NCBI RefSeq assembly: GCF_021922985.1
Contig: NZ_CP040788.1
Location: forward strand, 2,480,001 to 2,544,000
Source of the DNA: Clavibacter michiganensis subsp. tessellarius
Lineage (GTDB): Bacteria > Actinomycetota > Actinomycetes > Actinomycetales > Microbacteriaceae
Direction of reading: 5' to 3'
Length of the DNA stretch: 64,000 bases
The notes below the pieces were generated by a model. That model had not been told where the DNA came from. It did no database searches and was given only the letters and a program-made list of their open reading frames with translations. A program made the translations under genes and the position numbers. Shown piece by piece: positions 60,050-64,000 of this stretch (positions are counted from its first letter, which is position 1; each line of letters begins with the position of its first letter).

Positions 60050-61174
60050 GTGCCCACCGAATCCGTCGAGTCCGCCGCCTGGCTCGCCTCGTCCGCCGCC
60101 GACCTCACCGTCGGCCCGGCGCCCCGCACCGCACCCGGGGCCGGCGAGGTCGCGATCCGCGTGCGCGCCGTCGCGATCAACCCGCTCGACACCATGAAGC
60201 AGCACATGGGCGACCTCATGTACCGCTGGCTCCCGCACCCGGCGGTGCTCGGCGAGGACGTCGCGGGCGTCGTCGAGGAGGTCGGCCCGGGCGTCACGCG
60301 CTTCGCCGTCGGCGACCGGGTCGTCGCCTACGCGGTCGGCATGGAGAAGGGGCGGCGGCACGCGCCCGAGGGCGGATTCCAGACCCGCGCGATCGTGCGC
60401 ACCGACCTCGCCGCGCCGATCCCCGACGCCCTCCGCTTCGAGGAAGCCGCCGTCCTCCCGCTCGGCGTCTCCACCGCCGCATCGGGACTCTTCGGCGCCG
60501 GTCAGCTGGGCCTGCGCATGCCGGGCGCGACCACGCCGGCCACGGGGGAGACCGTGGTCGTGTGGGGCGGATCCACGAGCGTCGGCATGAACGCGATCCA
60601 GCTCGCCGTCGCCGCCGGCTACGACGTCGTGACCACCGCGTCGCCGCGCAACCACGAGCTCGTGCGCTCGCTCGGCGCGAGCCGCGCCTTCGACTACCGG
60701 AGCCCGACGGCCGTGCAGGACATCGTGCAGCACCTGGCCGGGCGACGCGTGGCGGGCGTGCTCGCGATCGGCACCGGATCCGGCGACCCGGCCGTGCGGA
60801 TCGCCGCCGCCACGGGCGCGACGCGCGTCAGCATGGCGAGCCCGCCCGTGTCGTTCGAGACCCTCCCGCGCGGTGGCCGCATCGGCCTGCCGCTCGTGCG
60901 CCTCGGCCTCCGCATGGGCACCGCCACCCCGGCCCTGATGCTGCGGGCACGCGCCCGCGGGATCCGCGCGACCTTCATCTGGGGCAGCGCGCTCATGCAC
61001 GACGAGGTCGGCCCGATGCTCTGGGAGCGCTTCCTGCCGGCCGCGCTCGCCGAGGGCCGCTACGTCCCGATGCCCGAGGCGGAGGTCGTCGGCACCGGGC
61101 TCGCGAGCATCCAGCCCGCGATGGACCGGCTGCGCGCAGGCGTCTCGGCGCGGAAGCTCGTGGTCACGCTCTAG
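60050..61174 (+). CDS. Zinc-independent quinone-oxidoreductase-like NADPH dehydrogenase (MDR family)
   Basis: A 374-residue MDR enzyme. PHPAVLGEDVAGVVEEVGPG is the N-terminal signature; VVVWGGSTSVGMNAIQLAVA is the NADPH-binding loop with a Ser-x-Gly motif, and no zinc-ligand Cys set is present, so it belongs with quinone and enoyl reductases rather than alcohol dehydrogenases. It is likely induced when the divergent TetR binds an electrophile or quinone. GTG with GGAGA upstream. Confidence 0.9.
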   Translation: MPTESVESAAWLASSAADLTVGPAPRTAPGAGEVAIRVRAVAINPLDTMKQHMGDLMYRWLPHPAVLGEDVAGVVEEVGPGVTRFAVGDRVVAYAVGMEKGRRHAPEGGFQTRAIVRTDLAAPIPDALRFEEAAVLPLGVSTAASGLFGAGQLGLRMPGATTPATGETVVVWGGSTSVGMNAIQLAVAAGYDVVTTASPRNHELVRSLGASRAFDYRSPTAVQDIVQHLAGRRVAGVLAIGTGSGDPAVRIAAATGATRVSMASPPVSFETLPRGGRIGLPLVRLGLRMGTATPALMLRARARGIRATFIWGSALMHDEVGPMLWERFLPAALAEGRYVPMPEAEVVGTGLASIQPAMDRLRAGVSARKLVVTL

Positions 61175-61194
61175 CGGGGTGCGGGGTCCCCGCT
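61173..61194. terminator. Hairpin between convergent oxidoreductase and kinase genes
   Basis: AGCGGGG (61173-61179) and CCCCGCT (61188-61194) with an eight-base loop, overlapping the oxidoreductase stop and five bases from the kinase stop. Confidence 0.6.
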
Positions 61195-61198
61195 CCGC

Positions 61199-62389
61199 TC
61201 ACTGCCGGGGGAGCCGGGCGCTCAGCACCCAGGATCCGTCGACGGCGCGGGCGTCGAGATCGCCGCCGAGGAGGGTGACGCGCTCCCGCATCCGGTGGAT
61301 CCCGTAGCCGGAGGAGGGGATCGGGCTCGCGGAGGACCGGAACGGCAGGCTGCTCGTGACGGAGACCGTCACGTCGGTGGTCCCGCGCACGAACTCCACC
61401 TGCACGTCCGGCAGGGATGCCGAGTGCTTCGCCACGTTGGTGGCCGCCTCCCGGAGGAACCGGACGAGGGTCCTCTCGATGGCGCTCGAGACCTCGATCC
61501 CCTCGAGCGAGCCCATGGACACGCGCGCGCCCAGCGCCTCGAGGTCGCGTCGGACGGCCTCGACCGTCCCCGCGAGGGTGTCCCCGGCGGACTCGGGGTC
61601 CTCCCCGTCCACCCCGGGGCGCCCGTCGCGCACCACGCGGAGCACGCGCCGGATGTCCGCGAGCGCCTGATCCGCGCTGTCGCGGATCGCGACGATGGAC
61701 TGGGCCCGCGTCCCGGGATCGTCGACCCGCTCGAGCACGCGCACGTGCATGGCGACCAGGGTCACGTCGTGGGCGATGATGTCGTGCAGCTCGTCGGCGA
61801 TCCGCTGGCGCTCGGACTCCAGCTCCGTGGCGCGGACGCGCTCGAGGTCCTCGAGGTCGACCGCGAGACCCCGCTCCCTCCGGAGCGATGAGCGCAGGGT
61901 CCACCCGACCAGGGACGCGAGCACCCCGATCAGGAGCACGACGGGCAGGGCCGATGTCGTGAGGCCCTCGGTGGTCGACCAGTGCAGGACGATCGCGGAC
62001 ATGGCGGCGACGGCGTACGCCGCGCTGAACCACCGGGGGCTGGTGTAGACGACCAGTCCCGCGGCGGCGGCGAGGTAGACGGCGAGGCCGCCACCCTGGC
62101 CGGCGGCGGTCTCCAGGGTCGCCGTCACCAGCAGGCCGACGGCGGCGGTCGGGGGCGACCACGCGAAGAGGGCGACGGCGACGGTCGGCGCGCTCTGGGT
62201 GACCAGCTCGCGCCAGGAGACGGCCGGGTCGCCGACGGCGCCCACGACGTCGATGAGCAGCACCAGCGCCATCACCACCACGAGCGCGATGCGCCCGCTC
62301 ACGGGCAGTGGCGAGAACCCCGCCTCCCTGCCGCTCAGCGCGGCCGGGAGGCCGGCCACCCGGTGTCGGAGGTCCTCTGCTCTCGTCAC
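61199..62389 (-). CDS. Membrane sensor histidine kinase (HisKA_3 / NarL-type)
   Basis: A 396-residue kinase. The N-terminal half (about 30-170) has five or six hydrophobic helices with very short loops, so the sensor lies in the membrane. Then a coiled linker, the dimerisation box RIADELHDIIAHDVT with phospho-acceptor His202, and an ATPase domain with FLREAATNVAKHS (N box) and SGYGIHRMRERVTLLGG (G box). Partner of the response regulator at 62635. The layout is like the ComP/DesK class. GTG start; upstream RBS weak. Confidence 0.9.
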   Translation of the reverse strand: MTRAEDLRHRVAGLPAALSGREAGFSPLPVSGRIALVVVMALVLLIDVVGAVGDPAVSWRELVTQSAPTVAVALFAWSPPTAAVGLLVTATLETAAGQGGGLAVYLAAAAGLVVYTSPRWFSAAYAVAAMSAIVLHWSTTEGLTTSALPVVLLIGVLASLVGWTLRSSLRRERGLAVDLEDLERVRATELESERQRIADELHDIIAHDVTLVAMHVRVLERVDDPGTRAQSIVAIRDSADQALADIRRVLRVVRDGRPGVDGEDPESAGDTLAGTVEAVRRDLEALGARVSMGSLEGIEVSSAIERTLVRFLREAATNVAKHSASLPDVQVEFVRGTTDVTVSVTSSLPFRSSASPIPSSGYGIHRMRERVTLLGGDLDARAVDGSWVLSARLPRQ

Positions 62390-62419
62390 CCGCCCATCAT
62401 GACGGGTCGTCGACCCGCC

Positions 62420-62506
62420 TCACTTGCAGATGCCGAGGAGCTTGCAGGCCTCGTCCCAGAACCCCGTCGGTCGGATGAACTCCATGAGCGTGCTCAGTGC
62501 CAGCAT
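62420..62506 (-). CDS. Candidate 28-residue signalling peptide upstream of the kinase gene
   Basis: A 29-codon frame starting at ATG 62506 with AAGGG seven bases upstream (62518-62514), stop TGA at 62420. The product runs MLALSTLMEFIRPTGF followed by WDEACKLLGICK: a hydrophobic N-terminus, a Pro-Thr-Gly turn, one Trp and a C-x4-C pair near the end. The same frame is open back to an ATG at 62623 (67 codons) but that start overlaps the response-regulator promoter. No maturation enzyme is adjacent. The gap to the kinase start is 30 bases. Confidence 0.45.
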   Translation of the reverse strand: MLALSTLMEFIRPTGFWDEACKLLGICK

Positions 62507-62622
62507 CGTCGTGCCCTTCCCGTGCATCCCGGCAAGGTTGCTGCCGGCTCCGCGCGCGGCGATGCATACGGAGGTCGCGGATGCCGAGACTTTCGTATGG
62601 AGGTCGACGTCGGGCTGCGGCA

Positions 62623-62634
62623 TAGGCTCGGCAG
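62623..62634 (+). promoter_or_regulatory. Leaderless promoter of the response regulator
   Basis: TAGGCT (62623-62628), six bases, ATG at 62635. Another case of the leaderless pattern seen across the window. Confidence 0.6.
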
Positions 62635-63327
62635 ATGGATCCCATCCGCGTCCTCATCGCCGATGACGAGGCGCTGGTCCGACACGCGCTGCGCATATTC
62701 GTCCAGACCGATCCGGGGATGACGGTGGTCGGCGAGGCGAACGACGGCGTGCTCGCCGTGCGCGCCGCCGAGGAGCTGCGACCGGACGTCGTCCTGATGG
62801 ACCTGCAGATGCCGCGCATGGGCGGCATGGAGGCGACGCAGCGGATCACCTCGGCGCTGCCGGACACGCGCGTGCTCGCCGTCACGACGTTCTCGTCGGA
62901 ACGGCACGTGGTCCCGGCTCTGCGCGCGGGCGCATCCGGCTATCTCGTGAAGGACAGCGAGCCGGAGGACATCCTGCACGCCATCCGCGAGGTGCAGGCC
63001 GGCCGGTCGGTGCTGTCGCCGCGCATCACCCGCGACCTGATCCTCTCCCTCCGCGACGAGCCTGCCGCGGCGCTGCCTTCCACCGCGGGGCACGAACCGC
63101 TCACGCCGCGCGAGGACTCGATCGTCCGCCTCATCGGCCGAGGGATGTCCAACGCGGAGATCGCGGGCGAGCTGCATCTCTCCGAGCCCACGATCAAGGC
63201 GAACCTCAGCCGCGTCATGACCAAGTGGGACGTGCGGGACAGGGTGCAGGTGCTGATCCACGCGGTCCGCAACGGGATCGTCGACCTCACCCACGACGAG
63301 GGGTCGGCAGGCGCCCGCGAGCGGTGA
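62635..63327 (+). CDS. NarL/LuxR-family response regulator
   Basis: A 230-residue regulator: receiver domain (1-125) with Asp10/Asp11, phospho-acceptor Asp56 in VVLMDLQMP and Lys106 in YLVKDSEP; LuxR helix-turn-helix at the C-terminus (LTPREDSIVRLIGRGMSNAE, then LHLSEPTIKANLSRVMTKW). It pairs with the divergent kinase. Likely targets include its own region, including the peptide gene. Confidence 0.93.
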   Translation: MDPIRVLIADDEALVRHALRIFVQTDPGMTVVGEANDGVLAVRAAEELRPDVVLMDLQMPRMGGMEATQRITSALPDTRVLAVTTFSSERHVVPALRAGASGYLVKDSEPEDILHAIREVQAGRSVLSPRITRDLILSLRDEPAAALPSTAGHEPLTPREDSIVRLIGRGMSNAEIAGELHLSEPTIKANLSRVMTKWDVRDRVQVLIHAVRNGIVDLTHDEGSAGARER

Positions 63328-63473
63328 CCGCGCCGTCCGTCGTGGACCTCGCGCCGTCCCCGTGCGCGCTGGTCCCGCGGCTCGTGCGGCCCGGCGAGTA
63401 GGGGGCGCTCGCGGACGGCCTGATGCCGATGCCCACGCGTCGGGCGACGGCGGCCGTCCGTAGCATCGGATCC

Positions 63474-64000
63474 ATGCCCGCCGCCGTGCACGACCTCCTC
63501 ACCGTCCCCGACCGCGCCGCCTGGCGCGCCTGGCTCGACGCGCACGAGGAGTCGTCCGACGGCGTGTGGCTGGTGCTCGCGAAGAAGGGCACGACGGATC
63601 CGACCTCCCTCACCTACGCGGAGGCCCTCGACGAGGCGCTGTGCAGCGGGTGGATCGACGGGCAGACCGCGAGCATCGACGAGCGCGTGTTCCGCCGCCG
63701 GTTCACGCCCCGGCGGAGGGCGTCGCTGTGGTCGGAGCGCAACATCGGACTCGTCGCGACGCTCACGGCCGAGGGGCGGATGCGGCCGGCCGGGATCCGC
63801 GAGGTGGAGCGCGCGCAGGCCGACGGCCGCTGGGAGCGCGCGTACGCGGGCCAGGCGTCCGCCGCCGAGCCCGAGGACCTGCTGGCCGCGCTCGCCGCGT
63901 CGCCCGCCGCCGCGGCGACCTTCGCGACGCTCAGCAAGGTCAACCGCTACGCGGTGATCCACCGGGTCGCGACCGCGCCGAACGCCACCGTCCGCGCGAA
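63474..64000 (+). CDS. YdeI/OmpD-associated family protein, 3' end beyond the window
   Basis: 175 codons visible from ATG 63474. VPDRAAWRAWLDAHEESSDGV, YAEALDEALCSGWIDGQTAS and SLWSERN are typical of the YdeI (bacteriocin-protection-like) family. Function in Actinobacteria unknown. TAGCAT (63461-63466) seven bases upstream fits a leaderless start. Confidence 0.85.
   Translation, partial: MPAAVHDLLTVPDRAAWRAWLDAHEESSDGVWLVLAKKGTTDPTSLTYAEALDEALCSGWIDGQTASIDERVFRRRFTPRRRASLWSERNIGLVATLTAEGRMRPAGIREVERAQADGRWERAYAGQASAAEPEDLLAALAASPAAAATFATLSKVNRYAVIHRVATAPNATVRA

Noticed and set aside
62507..62623. Longer 67-residue version of the candidate peptide
   Set aside because: Its ATG overlaps the response-regulator -10 box and has no RBS; the ATG at 62506 has one. 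Kept only as an alternative.
62424..62666. Plus-strand 80-codon frame over the peptide gene and response-regulator start
   Set aside because: Overlaps the regulator promoter and start, lacks an RBS, and reads as the antisense of the candidate peptide.

Overview
The window reads as chromosomal DNA of a very GC-rich (roughly 70-73%) Gram-positive actinobacterium, most likely family Microbacteriaceae and close to Clavibacter. This is inferred from codon use (nearly all third positions G or C), the dnaK-grpE-dnaJ-hspR heat-shock operon with HAIR-type operators, a DtxR/IdeR iron box, many GTG starts, many leaderless promoters (TANNNT six bases before the start codon) and a conspicuous excess of GGATCC. 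No rRNA, tRNA, CRISPR array, insertion sequence or phage gene was recognised.

Layout. 1-3.4 kb: lipoprotein end, UMF1-type MFS carrier, aminoglycoside-phosphotransferase-like kinase, MarR regulator with a NUDIX hydrolase. 3.5-6.4 kb: a secretion cassette with a SipW/TasA-type surface protein, a SipW-type signal peptidase with an odd acidic five-residue repeat at its N-terminus, and a LamG-like secreted protein. 6.4-8.4 kb: two lipoproteins. 8.5-14.1 kb: HspR-controlled chaperone operon and an rRNA-type methyltransferase. 14.1-19 kb: a truncated DUF1905 gene, XRE/DUF2975 pair, BLUF photoreceptor, 2H phosphoesterase, LacI regulator and small hypotheticals. 19.3-24.6 kb: amidohydrolase, then an iron-box-controlled siderophore uptake operon (ATPase, binding lipoprotein, double-length permease). 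24.6-34 kb: UDG-family protein, a GNAT gene killed by one amber codon, an intact GNAT, a secreted protein, LuxR regulator, aldehyde dehydrogenase, a GT1 glycosyltransferase and a MetE-core protein.

34-45.4 kb: TetR/DHA2 efflux pair; TetR plus a sugar ABC operon (Gfo/Idh/MocA dehydrogenase, unknown protein, lipoprotein, two permeases); a toxin-antitoxin pair; a GH2 glycosidase. 45.5-53.4 kb: TetR/MMPL exporter pair with a palindromic operator; a LysR gene divergent from a PrpF-like isomerase, a dicarboxylate-type carrier and a 2-hydroxyacid dehydrogenase. 53.4-54.7 kb is the most foreign-looking part: a LysE exporter remnant followed by lower-GC DNA with one unrecognised membrane coiled-coil gene. 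54.8-64 kb: 3-hydroxyacyl-CoA dehydrogenase, PAP2 phosphatase, ArfB, luciferase-like monooxygenase, an orphan YefM-like fragment, DUF2200 and DUF2283 proteins, a TetR/quinone-oxidoreductase switch with two matching operators, a two-component system and a YdeI-family gene cut by the window edge.

The most interesting candidate is a 28-codon peptide gene between the divergent histidine kinase and response regulator genes (about 62.4-62.5 kb), laid out like a peptide-pheromone/sensor pair. Second are the SipW cassette with its pentad-repeat signal peptidase and MarR-type promoter, and the mosaic 53.4-54.7 kb locus.
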